A stretch of DNA of 64,000 bases from Paenibacillus oryzae. Its GTDB lineage: Bacteria; Bacillota; Bacilli; Paenibacillales; Paenibacillaceae. Under the pieces are notes generated by a model. The model saw only the letters and a list, made by a program, of their open reading frames with translations, was not told where the DNA came from and did no database searches. The DNA lies in NCBI RefSeq assembly GCF_001675045.1, contig NZ_LYPA01000046.1, positions 62,001 to 126,000 of the forward strand, given 5' to 3'. The stretch's first letter is position 1; each line of letters begins with the position of its first letter. The translations under genes and the position numbers were made by a program. This document shows positions 51,598-59,451 of this stretch, one piece after another.

Positions 51598-52267
51598 TGC
51601 CCCACACCACCTTCAAATATCTTGGATATTTAGGATCAATCTCGATTTTTTCGCGGATTTTGCGTATATGTACGGCAACCGTATTTTCGGCATTAAGTCC
51701 CGGCTCCCTCCAGACGCGTTCGTAAATTTCCTGAATCGAAAAGACGCGCCCCGCATTTGTCATCAGCAGCTCTACTATTTTGTATTCAATTGGCGTCAGC
51801 TTCACCGATTCTCCGTTTACGCTTACCTCCTTGCCCTCCTGATTCAAGACGAGGCCGTGAAGATCAATTCTTTTTTTGACGCCTTCGTAGGAGCCCAGGT
51901 TTACATATCGCCTCAGCAGCGATTTCACTCTGGCAACAAGCTCCATAGGGTTAAACGGCTTCGATACATAGTCGTCCGCCCCTACGTGGAGGCCCAATAT
52001 TTTGTCGCTGTCCTCGCTTTTGGCGCTCAAGATGAGAATGGGAAGATTGCGGCTTTCCCGGATTTTGATCGTTGCGGCAATTCCGTCAAGACGCGGCATC
52101 ATAATATCCAGAATGATGAGATGCACAGGGCCAGCCTCCAGCAGCTGGAGCGCTTCAAGCCCGTCCTTGGCCTTTAAAACAGAAATGCCTTCCAGCTTTA
52201 AATAAATGTCAATGGCGTCGCGAATTTCCGTATCGTCGTCGACAACCAGCACCACGTGCTGCTCCAT
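51575..52267 (-). CDS. OmpR/PhoB-family response regulator
   Basis: 230 residues. Receiver: VLVVDDDTEIRDAIDIYLKLEGISV, phospho-aspartate in LIILDIMMPRLDGI and lysine in DDYVSKPFNPMEL. Winged helix: VKLTPIEYKIVELLMTNAGRVFSIQEIYERVWREP and TVAVHIRKIREKIEIDPKYPRYLKVVWGIGYK. It overlaps the kinase gene. ATG behind AAGGAGGAT. Targets unknown. Confidence 0.93.
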   Translation of the reverse strand: MEQHVVLVVDDDTEIRDAIDIYLKLEGISVLKAKDGLEALQLLEAGPVHLIILDIMMPRLDGIAATIKIRESRNLPILILSAKSEDSDKILGLHVGADDYVSKPFNPMELVARVKSLLRRYVNLGSYEGVKKRIDLHGLVLNQEGKEVSVNGESVKLTPIEYKIVELLMTNAGRVFSIQEIYERVWREPGLNAENTVAVHIRKIREKIEIDPKYPRYLKVVWGIGYKMEK

Positions 52268-52387
52268 CTGTATCCTCCTTATTAACCATCTATTTCCTTA
52301 CTCATTATAGTTGGAAAATCTTAATATCCAATAATCAAATTTATGAAGAACTTCTTATTTTCGGTTTGATACGCCGCCTCAACAAAA

Positions 52388-52426
52388 TAAACCGTACAGA
52401 GCCTAAAGGCTGCGTACGGTTTTTTG
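52388..52426. terminator. Bidirectional terminator
   Basis: AACCGTACAGAGCC and GGCTGCGTACGGTT pair around TAAA with one mismatch, with T-rich runs on both strands. It ends the SLH protein transcript on the minus strand. Confidence 0.8.
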
Positions 52427-52455
52427 AACGGGTACAAGGAGGTGAGCAATCTCAG

Positions 52456-53829
52456 TTACTTTTTCTCCCGAATGATTGCATCATTCAACAAAAACGCAGA
52501 AAACGAAATAGTATTGTCTGTCAGCAACCCGCCGTTGTTGCTTGTATTAACAAATCCGAGATTGGCAAAAACCTCGTATTCTACATTTTTTTTGATCGTT
52601 ATAGATTTGAACAAAGCGAGATGCGTCCCAAATTTGGGAGAAGGGTCGTAAAATAGATGGCTTTGATCACTAAAGCTTGTTGCCTTGAATGTAAAATAAA
52701 TCCTCATATAGCTTTGGCCATCTACAAATACAATCGAAGGCTCTGCCTTAACAATCCCTCCCGTAACTTTAGTTTTATTTTTTTTCGCAGCTGTTATGTA
52801 GGTTCCAAGCGTGTCATTTAATTGCCGGTCCATATGGTCGGAATTTCGTGGATTAACCGTTTCTTTGATGGGCTTCATCCAGTTTTTATCCAGCTTTGTG
52901 TAGTCTACATTTATTAAATGGGAAATGTATGTTTCAGCAAGCTCTACCCATTCAACTAAATGATCGGTGTTGTAAACGACATAGTCCTGATTGGCATATG
53001 ACCGCAGATCCGTAAATGCAGCAGGAGTGATATTGGTATGGTAAGACTTGAAGCTATGGTTAAGCTCGTACATTTCATTAGGCCACTCTTCCAAAATGTA
53101 AGGGAAATCCTTTGCTTTTTTTGGAAGATTAGTTGTGCGGATAGCTCTGCCCCAAGGATCTTTTTTGTTCAGCTTCACTTTATCGGCGGCCTTCAGCGCT
53201 TTCTGGTCTACGGGCAGCTTTTCCCCTTGCTTCACACGCAAAATCCGGTCGATTACAACTGCGGCTTGAGCGCGTGTTGTCTTCACTGCGGGTTCAAGCT
53301 TGCCATTGCTTGTACCGCTAATCAAGCCTAATGAGATGGCATCGTACATATCGTCCTGAATATTTTTTCTGCTTACAAGCGCGCGAACGCTTATATGCGC
53401 GAGCTGATGCTTGCGAAGCGGCTCCTCCCAATTGGAATAAGGAAACATCTCCTCTTGAAATAAACCTTCCATTTTTGCCGTATGGACATAAACGTTTTCT
53501 TCAAAAGATTCTATTAGCGGCAACTCTAATGCCTTTACCAGCATCGTAAAAAATTGCTTGCGCGTGACGGCGTCATCCGGCTTAAACCTGTTGGTGGAGG
53601 AAGCGTCGATATAACCCTTCTCATAACCCTGCACGATAACGCTCTCCGCCCAATGTCCCTTAATGTCTTTAAAGGGGGAGGCTTGACTGGAAAAGAGAGA
53701 AAATTCTACTGTATTCCCGGGATTGGGAGTTATGCTTTTGGCATAAGCGGCATGGCCCAATAGGGTTGCTATGAGCGTGGACAATATAGTTACGGACCAT
53801 ATTTTTTTGATTAATCTGGTTTGCTTCAT
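52456..53829 (-). CDS. SLH-domain surface protein
   Basis: 457 residues. Signal peptide IIWSVTILSTLIATLLGHAAYAKS-like at the start (basic MKQTRLIKK). SLH repeats follow: SPFKDIKGHWAESVIVQGYEKGYIDASSTNRFKPDDAVTRKQFFTMLVKAL (about 40-90) and two weaker ones up to about 210. The C-terminal 240 residues form an unassigned domain with tyrosine and asparagine-rich strands (YANQDYVVYNTDHLVEWVELAETYISHL). The ATG at 53829 has GGAGAG upstream. Attached to the cell wall by SLH; role unknown. The two-component genes lie upstream of its 3' end and may not be linked. Confidence 0.85.
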   Translation of the reverse strand: MKQTRLIKKIWSVTILSTLIATLLGHAAYAKSITPNPGNTVEFSLFSSQASPFKDIKGHWAESVIVQGYEKGYIDASSTNRFKPDDAVTRKQFFTMLVKALELPLIESFEENVYVHTAKMEGLFQEEMFPYSNWEEPLRKHQLAHISVRALVSRKNIQDDMYDAISLGLISGTSNGKLEPAVKTTRAQAAVVIDRILRVKQGEKLPVDQKALKAADKVKLNKKDPWGRAIRTTNLPKKAKDFPYILEEWPNEMYELNHSFKSYHTNITPAAFTDLRSYANQDYVVYNTDHLVEWVELAETYISHLINVDYTKLDKNWMKPIKETVNPRNSDHMDRQLNDTLGTYITAAKKNKTKVTGGIVKAEPSIVFVDGQSYMRIYFTFKATSFSDQSHLFYDPSPKFGTHLALFKSITIKKNVEYEVFANLGFVNTSNNGGLLTDNTISFSAFLLNDAIIREKK

Positions 53830-53923
53830 AGTTTCTTTCTCTCCATCCATACAAAGAAATAAGTTAAACATCTAAATAATTACATATTTCATTATATAAG
53901 TATAGTATTGATTTTTCTATGAT

Positions 53924-53968
53924 TGACGTCACCTAACGTCATCTAATGCCATCCAACAGCAGCTATAA
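53924..53968 (+). promoter_or_regulatory. Direct-repeat operator and -10 before the CPBP/two-component operon
   Basis: Three copies of a GTCAYCTAA-like word (GACGTCACCTA, ACGTCATCTAA, TGCCATCCAAC) follow one another with an 11-bp period, one helix turn, just upstream of TATAAT (53963-53968). The region is where a -35 should be, which fits activation by a NarL-type regulator such as the one encoded in this operon. Confidence 0.45.
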
Positions 53969-53994
53969 TAATGTCCCACAATCAGCCTCTGACG

Positions 53995-54025
53995 TCCGTC
54001 ACTTATCATATGACGGCTTTTTTTT
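53995..54025 (+). terminator. Hairpin with T-tract in the leader of the CPBP operon
   Basis: CCGTCA pairs with TGACGG around CTTATCATA and is followed by CTTTTTTTT. It lies after the likely promoter and before the first gene, so it would attenuate the operon or end an upstream transcript. Confidence 0.55.
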
Positions 54026-54070
54026 GTACATTTATTTGCGTAAATACATGGAGCAGAAGGGGTGTAAACG

Positions 54071-54889
54071 TTGAGGAGAGGAACAGGCAAGTTGAATAAC
54101 GAGTTAGGAAGTTTAATGAAAGAAGCAGATCCTGATCAATACAGCATCAGAAAAATAGCGGGGCTCTGGGCGCTAGTGACATTTCCGGTGGCTTTTTTTC
54201 GGTTTGTTCTATTGCCGCTGCTGGTGCCCATCGTTAATATTCATCCGGGCATCCTTTTTTGGCTGCTTATGATTGTTGGCATGATATGGCAGTTTGTATT
54301 ATCCGTTATTATTTTGAAAAAGGAGCTGGGAAGCCTGACCTGGGCAGGGCTGAAAAAGAGGCTGTGGCTTCAACACCCCACCCATCCCAAAACCTTCAAG
54401 GTTTATAAAATGGCCTATTCCTTTACCGTTCCGATTATCTTGTACGCCTTTTTCTTCGAAAGCTCAGGGTTGTTTGCGTTTATGGAAGAAGGGATTAACG
54501 AGGTCTTTCCAATGCTGGCTCCGCCGGATTATACTAGGATTGAAAATCTGGCGGTGCCCGAATTCGTCGGGGCCTGGTATTTGCTTGTCATTGCTTTGAT
54601 CAGCTGCCTGTTCAATTACTTGTTGGGTGAGGAATTGTTTTTTCGAGGTATATTTCTTCCCAAAATGAGGGGGGCGTTCGGCAAGTGGGATTGGGCCATG
54701 AATGGCGTCTTATTTGCAACATACCACCTTCATAAAATATCGGAGATTCCTCTGTTTCTGATCGGCTCGTTGTTTTACGGATTTTTGAATGCCAAATACC
54801 GCAGCTTCTGGCCGGCCATCATTGTCCATGGTGTAGAGGCTATTCCATTGCTGCTTGGCGTGACGGCTGTTGTTTTAGGCTTCCTGTAG
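54071..54889 (+). CDS. CPBP-family intramembrane metalloprotease
   Basis: 272 residues and about seven membrane helices. CPBP motif 1 LLGEELFFRGIFLPKMR (EExxxR), motif 2 NGVLFATYHLHK and motif 3 FWPAIIVHGVEAIP. The start is TTG at 54071 behind AAGGGGTG; ATG at 54116 is an alternative. It is 7 bases before a NarL-type kinase gene, an arrangement in which the protease may act on a peptide or on the sensor. Distinct from the CPBP protein at 16671. Confidence 0.85.
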   Translation: MRRGTGKLNNELGSLMKEADPDQYSIRKIAGLWALVTFPVAFFRFVLLPLLVPIVNIHPGILFWLLMIVGMIWQFVLSVIILKKELGSLTWAGLKKRLWLQHPTHPKTFKVYKMAYSFTVPIILYAFFFESSGLFAFMEEGINEVFPMLAPPDYTRIENLAVPEFVGAWYLLVIALISCLFNYLLGEELFFRGIFLPKMRGAFGKWDWAMNGVLFATYHLHKISEIPLFLIGSLFYGFLNAKYRSFWPAIIVHGVEAIPLLLGVTAVVLGFL

Positions 54890-54917
54890 GGCAAGCTTGT
54901 GGGGCAATCCAATAGAG

Positions 54918-56090
54918 ATGAGTGGTGTCATGCCGGTTTCAGCAGTTCAAACGCTCAGCAATCAAAAGCTGTCGCGGATTTTCTTTTATGGTTTGACCGC
55001 AGCCTATGTGAGCCTGCTGCTGCTTTACCTTGTGTTGTCCCACTATCGTGGGTTGGTCATAGCGGCAGGGTTGATCGGCCTTTATTTTTTTAGGCATTCC
55101 GGCTATATACTAAAGCGTCCCAGGCTTCACCTTATTGCGGCGTACTCCCCAATTGTTGAAATCGTGTTGCTGTTTATTCTATTTTTACGAAGCGGGACCG
55201 AAATTGAAAGCATTGTTTTTGTTATTTTTGCTGCGGATATTTTGCTGAATTACAAGTCATGGTACGCATTGCCTTTTGCTTATGCCGGATTTGTTGCTTA
55301 TCTTTTTGCATGGCCGGAGAACGGGAGGGATGTGTGGCAGCATGCGTTTTATTTGCTGAGCTATACATGCCTGGTTCTTCCGATCTGGAGCACAAAGCTG
55401 CTGCTTAACGGGAGAGATGCGACGCTCCGGTTAAATGAAGCTTTGATCCAGGAGGCCAAAACGAAGGAGGAGCTGGCGGTATTCAAGGAGAGGGCGCGTA
55501 TTGCGGAAGAGGTTCATGACACGGTGGGGCATACGTTGACAACGGCAATTGTAGCTCTGGAAGGAGCCGGCTTGCTTATGGATGCCAGGCCGGAGGAAGC
55601 GCGCCGCAAAATTACGGTAGCGCGCGAGCAATTGAAGGAAGGGCTTGGCAATATACGGCAGGTCGCTAGAGCTTTAAAGGACAATGGCGGTAACGAGGGG
55701 CGCGGATTTAAAGAACATATAGAGAAAATGCTGCGGGATACGGCGGAGCAAACAGGCGTTCAATTTTCATTGCAGCTAGTGCTTTCCTCTCCGCTGCTGT
55801 CTCTTCAGGAATATGTGTTGATCAACTCGATCAAGGAAGCAATCACCAACGCGATAAAGCATGGTCGCGCAGACGCAATTGGCGTTACTATTGAGGAGAG
55901 GCAAGAGGCCATTTTTGTGAGTGTGAAGGATAACGGCAGAGGAAGCGACGGAGTTGTATATGGCTTCGGATTACATGCAATAGAAGAAAGAATTACGGCA
56001 ATCGGCGGGAGAATGAGCGTGCAAAGCGGACCAATGGAGGGATTTGCCCTGCATATTCAAATGCCGGTGGCGAGGGGGAGCGAACAATGA
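54918..56090 (+). CDS. NarL-type sensor histidine kinase
   Basis: About 390 residues. Five or six membrane helices with very short loops (about 20-165), then a coiled linker and the HisKA_3 domain FKERARIAEEVHDTVGHTLTTAIVALEGAG with the histidine, and the HATPase LINSIKEAITNAIKHGRADAIGV, VKDNGRGSDG, YGFGLHAIEERITAIGG. It belongs to the DesK/LiaS-like group of intramembrane sensors. The start is uncertain: ATG at 54918 or 54930, or TTG at 54897. Its stop overlaps the regulator start by four bases. Confidence 0.88.
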   Translation: MSGVMPVSAVQTLSNQKLSRIFFYGLTAAYVSLLLLYLVLSHYRGLVIAAGLIGLYFFRHSGYILKRPRLHLIAAYSPIVEIVLLFILFLRSGTEIESIVFVIFAADILLNYKSWYALPFAYAGFVAYLFAWPENGRDVWQHAFYLLSYTCLVLPIWSTKLLLNGRDATLRLNEALIQEAKTKEELAVFKERARIAEEVHDTVGHTLTTAIVALEGAGLLMDARPEEARRKITVAREQLKEGLGNIRQVARALKDNGGNEGRGFKEHIEKMLRDTAEQTGVQFSLQLVLSSPLLSLQEYVLINSIKEAITNAIKHGRADAIGVTIEERQEAIFVSVKDNGRGSDGVVYGFGLHAIEERITAIGGRMSVQSGPMEGFALHIQMPVARGSEQ

Positions 56091-56758
56091 ACGATGGACA
56101 AAAAATCAGCGTATTGCTGGTGGACGATCAACGGCTGATGCTGGAGGGATTGGAAACGCTGCTGTCCCTGCGTCCCGATATGGAGGTTGTGGGGACGGCT
56201 GAAAGCGGAGAAGAAGCGCTTGAAGCATTGCAAAGACTTCAATCCCTCCAAAACGTTGTTCCTGACGTTATTCTGATGGATATCCGAATGCCGGGCATGG
56301 GCGGGGTGAAGGCTACCGAAGCTGTCCTGGACCGTTATCCTGGCATCGTCGTTTTAATTTTGACGACCTTTGATGACGATGTCTATATTATAGAAGCGTT
56401 AAGCAACGGGGCATCGGGTTATTTGCTCAAGGACATCGACGGTGAGAAGCTTGCGTCAGCTATCCACGAGGCAATGACCGGCAACTTGCTGCTGACTGGC
56501 AAAGTGGCCCGCAAGCTTGCCCTTACTGCCCGCAGCCAAAATGCCCGGTTTGAGAAGGGGAGCGGGGCGTTTGAGCTGACTCCGAGAGAGCGCGAGCTGG
56601 CGCGGCTGCTTGTGGAGGGGCTTAATTCAAAGGAGATTGCCGGGAAGCTTCATCTGACTCAAGGCACAGTCAAAAACTATTTAAGCGACATTTACGCCAA
56701 AATCGGCACTAACGACCGGGCCAAAGCGGTTTTGTTATTAAAAGGGTATTTGTTGTGA
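56087..56758 (+). CDS. NarL/LuxR-family response regulator
   Basis: 223 residues. Receiver VLLVDDQRLMLEGLETLL, phospho-aspartate in VILMDIRMPGMGGVKA, lysine in GYLLKDIDGEKL. LuxR helix-turn-helix LTPRERELARLLVEGLNSKEIAGKLHLTQGTVKNYLSDIYAKIGTNDRAKAV. Coupled by a 4-base overlap to the kinase. It may bind the 11-bp direct repeats in front of the operon. Confidence 0.93.
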   Translation: MNDGQKISVLLVDDQRLMLEGLETLLSLRPDMEVVGTAESGEEALEALQRLQSLQNVVPDVILMDIRMPGMGGVKATEAVLDRYPGIVVLILTTFDDDVYIIEALSNGASGYLLKDIDGEKLASAIHEAMTGNLLLTGKVARKLALTARSQNARFEKGSGAFELTPRERELARLLVEGLNSKEIAGKLHLTQGTVKNYLSDIYAKIGTNDRAKAVLLLKGYLL

Positions 56759-56843
56759 ACCGCGATAATGGACAAGCACGGTCCACATAAACATCTACGA
56801 TGTCAAACAAGGTTATTCTCCTCCTAACGAGTTAAGCGTTCAC

Positions 56844-58322
56844 TTACAGCTCGACAACTTTGCTGGCAACCTTCGTTTGAAATTCGCGATCATGCTCGAC
56901 AAAAAGCAGGGTTGGCGAATACTCCAGCAGCAATTCCTCAATTTGCATGCGTGAAAAAACATCAATAAAATTCAAGGGTTCATCCCAAACATGAAGATGG
57001 GCGCTTTCGCAAAGGCTTTTTGCAATCAACACCTTCTTTTTTTGCCCTCCGCTAAATGAAGAGATGTCCTTTTCAAACTGCAGGCGTGAAAAATCAAGCT
57101 TTCTTAAAATGGCTTTAAACAAGCTCACGTCAATTCGGTTGTCATGGGCATAATCGACCAAATCCCCATAAAGCTGCGAGGTGTCTTGTGAAACATAAGA
57201 AATCTTCAACTGGCTCCCTTTACGAAAAACTCCGCTGTAGGGAATTTCCTCGCCAAGAATAAGCTTTAGTATGCTCGTTTTTCCGGAGCCGTTTTTGCCT
57301 GTCAGTGCTATGCGATCTCCTTGCTCGACGGTGAACGATACGCCGCTGCAAACGGTATTCCCGCCATAGCTGACCGCAACATTTTCCAATGCAAGCATTT
57401 GCGTTTTGTGATACGCCAGCTGGGCCAGCTTCAAGCTTTCCGTGCTTTCAATATTTTTTAAAAGCTTGGAGCTTTCTTCAATAGCGGATTGCTGCCGTTG
57501 TTCAATGGATTTGGAACGCTTCATCATTTTTGCGGCCTTGTGCCCGACATATCCTTTGTCGATTTTGGAGCCGGAGTTACGCGAACCATTTTTAGATTTT
57601 TCAACCTCATGTGACCATTTGTTCGTTCTTTTTGCCGCATCGGAAAGTCTTTTAATATCCTTTTTCAGCTTTTCATTTTCAGTCAGCTCATAGTGATCCT
57701 GCCGTTGCTTATTTTCCCACCAATCCGAATAATTGCCCCTCTGGATTTCAATTTGCGTCTTGTTAATGGACAGAATATGATCTATGCAATTATCCAAAAA
57801 GGCGCGGTCATGGGATACCAGAATAAAACCGCTTTTGGACTTCAGGTAATCGCTGACCAGCTTTCTTGCATGAATATCGAGGTGATTGGTTGGTTCGTCA
57901 ATAAGCAGGAAGTTGTTTTCTTTTAAAAAAAGCGTTGCTAATAAAACCTTTGTTTGCTCACCGTTGGACATTGAAGCAAATGGGCGGTACAACACATCCT
58001 CCGATACCTTCAATAGCGATAGCTCTCTTGAAAGCTGCCAATATTCATAGCCGGAATAGATTTCATCAACTACATCCAAGGTGTTGGCGTCCTTGTTCTT
58101 GACCTGAAAAGGGAAATAGTCAAAGCTGACATCTGCGGATATGTTGCCGCTGTATTCGTATTTCCCGAGCAGCAGATTAAGAATGGTTGTTTTGCCTCGG
58201 CCGTTTCTTCCCGTAAAGCCTAACTTCCAATCGGTATTGATTTGAAAACTGACATTTTCAAAGATGTTGTCGTAGCTGTCTTCGTAAGCGAAGGTAAGGT
58301 TGGCGACATTGATTAAAGACAT
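56844..58322 (-). CDS. ABC-F ribosome-protection protein (Lsa/Vga-like)
   Basis: 492 residues with two ABC domains and no membrane helices. Domain 1: Walker A GRNGRGKTT (about 37-45), signature MSNGEQTKVLLATLFL, Walker B LLIDEPTNHLD. A charged coiled linker (about 190-300, the antibiotic resistance domain region) follows. Domain 2: Walker A GKNGSGKTS, signature FSGGQKKKVLIAKSL, Walker B LHVWDEPLNFID. The size and linker fit the Lsa/Vga group that displaces lincosamides, streptogramins A and pleuromutilins from the ribosome (family knowledge). It lies behind an attenuator leader, as inducible members do. Confidence 0.88.
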   Translation of the reverse strand: MSLINVANLTFAYEDSYDNIFENVSFQINTDWKLGFTGRNGRGKTTILNLLLGKYEYSGNISADVSFDYFPFQVKNKDANTLDVVDEIYSGYEYWQLSRELSLLKVSEDVLYRPFASMSNGEQTKVLLATLFLKENNFLLIDEPTNHLDIHARKLVSDYLKSKSGFILVSHDRAFLDNCIDHILSINKTQIEIQRGNYSDWWENKQRQDHYELTENEKLKKDIKRLSDAAKRTNKWSHEVEKSKNGSRNSGSKIDKGYVGHKAAKMMKRSKSIEQRQQSAIEESSKLLKNIESTESLKLAQLAYHKTQMLALENVAVSYGGNTVCSGVSFTVEQGDRIALTGKNGSGKTSILKLILGEEIPYSGVFRKGSQLKISYVSQDTSQLYGDLVDYAHDNRIDVSLFKAILRKLDFSRLQFEKDISSFSGGQKKKVLIAKSLCESAHLHVWDEPLNFIDVFSRMQIEELLLEYSPTLLFVEHDREFQTKVASKVVEL

Positions 58323-58346
58323 GGATAGTCCCCCTTCAAAAAAAAT

Positions 58347-58378
58347 GGGCTACAAGAAAGTTACCCTTCTTGTAGCCC
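58347..58378 (-). terminator. Attenuator terminator in the ABC-F leader
   Basis: On the minus strand GGGCTACAAGAAG and CTTTCTTGTAGCCC form a long stem (11-12 bp) followed by ATTTTTTTT, ending right before the ribosome site GAAGGGGGA of the ABC-F gene. Its descending arm can pair instead with 58447-58458. Confidence 0.88.
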
Positions 58379-58586
58379 AAACAGATACAACTGTCCCATA
58401 ACATCTAATGGAACAGCCTTGTATACACGTTGAGTGAAGAGAATAAGTAACTTTCTTGCTCGCAAAAAATAAAACAGCATATGTTTTATCTTTTAAACGC
58501 TTAGCAAGCAAGAAGTTTACATTATTCGCCTCAGCTCCTATTCTTAAAGTTGCTTACAGTTTAGCACAACATCGAGAGCGCTTCAA
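58379..58586 (-). promoter_or_regulatory. ABC-F leader: promoter, start-stop codon pair and alternative hairpins
   Basis: On the minus strand a -35 TTGAAG (58586-58581) and -10 TAAACT (58563-58558) are 17 bases apart. Next comes AGGAGCTGAGG followed by ATG TAA (58522-58517), a start codon followed directly by a stop. The segment GTAAACTTCTTGCTTGC (58520-58504) can pair with GCGAGCAAGAAAGTTAC (58463-58447). The latter can pair instead with GTAACTTTCTTG in the terminator (58364-58353). So there are three mutually exclusive hairpins (1:2, 2:3, 3:4), a classic attenuation layout for antibiotic-stalled ribosomes. Confidence 0.75.
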
Positions 58587-58673
58587 CCTGTAAACCAACC
58601 AATCCTCTTGACTTTTTGCGTATGTTACTCTACATTATAGACAGGCAGTCGGTCGATGAAAAGGAGTTATGAG

Positions 58674-59327
58674 ATGAGAGTTACAAAAGAACCGGAAGAA
58701 CGAAGAAACGAAATTCTGGATGCGGCGGATAAGCTTTTTGGAGAAAAGGGCTTTGACGGCACCACCACTAACGATATTTTGAAGATGGTGGGTATCGCCC
58801 GGGGAACGCTGTATTATCACTTTAAGTCAAAAGAGGACATCATGGATGCTTTGATTGAGCGTTACAATGTCCGCTTGCTGGATGCTGCAAAACAAATTGC
58901 ATCAGACCAGAGCATTCCTGTCAACGAACGCATTACCCGCGTCGTTTTGGCCATGAATCTGGGCGGCGGCGATAGCGACAAGGAAATTATGGAGCATATT
59001 CACAAGCCTCAAAACGCGCTGATGCATCAAAAAATTCAGAAGGCCGTCATCGGCGGCGTAACTCCTATTCTGGCGGACATTATTCGCGAGGGCATTCAGC
59101 AAGGCGTTTACGAAACGCCCTATCCTCATGAATGTATGGAAATGGTTATTGTTTACGCTAATGTTATTTTTGATGAGCAGATGATTGAAATAGCGGAAGA
59201 GGAGAGAGCTACACGAATCCAGGCATTTATATTCAATGTAGAGAGATTGCTTGGCACCAAAAGCGGGAGCCTTCTGTCCCATATTATGCCTCTATTTCAG
59301 AAAGAAAGCGGCGGCGCTACTAAATAA
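58674..59327 (+). CDS. TetR-family transcriptional regulator
   Basis: 217 residues: helix-turn-helix PEERRNEILDAADKLFGEKGFDGTTTNDILKMVGIARGTLYYHFKSKEDIMDALIERYN. The C-terminal ligand domain is helical with HECMEMVIVYANVIFDEQMI. The ATG at 58674 has AAAAGGAG upstream; another ATG at 58656 overlaps this. It lies 124 bases before an FtsX-type ABC exporter on the same strand, its likely target. Confidence 0.92.
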   Translation: MRVTKEPEERRNEILDAADKLFGEKGFDGTTTNDILKMVGIARGTLYYHFKSKEDIMDALIERYNVRLLDAAKQIASDQSIPVNERITRVVLAMNLGGGDSDKEIMEHIHKPQNALMHQKIQKAVIGGVTPILADIIREGIQQGVYETPYPHECMEMVIVYANVIFDEQMIEIAEEERATRIQAFIFNVERLLGTKSGSLLSHIMPLFQKESGGATK

Positions 59328-59451
59328 AGTGTAATAATGTAGTGAAAAATGAAACCGTTCAAAAAAGTGGGGAAATGAAACAGCTCAACGAAGCGGAAAA
59401 GTACCGCACAATGAAGTATAAATGTGAAACGGAAAGAGGTGAAGCGTAACC

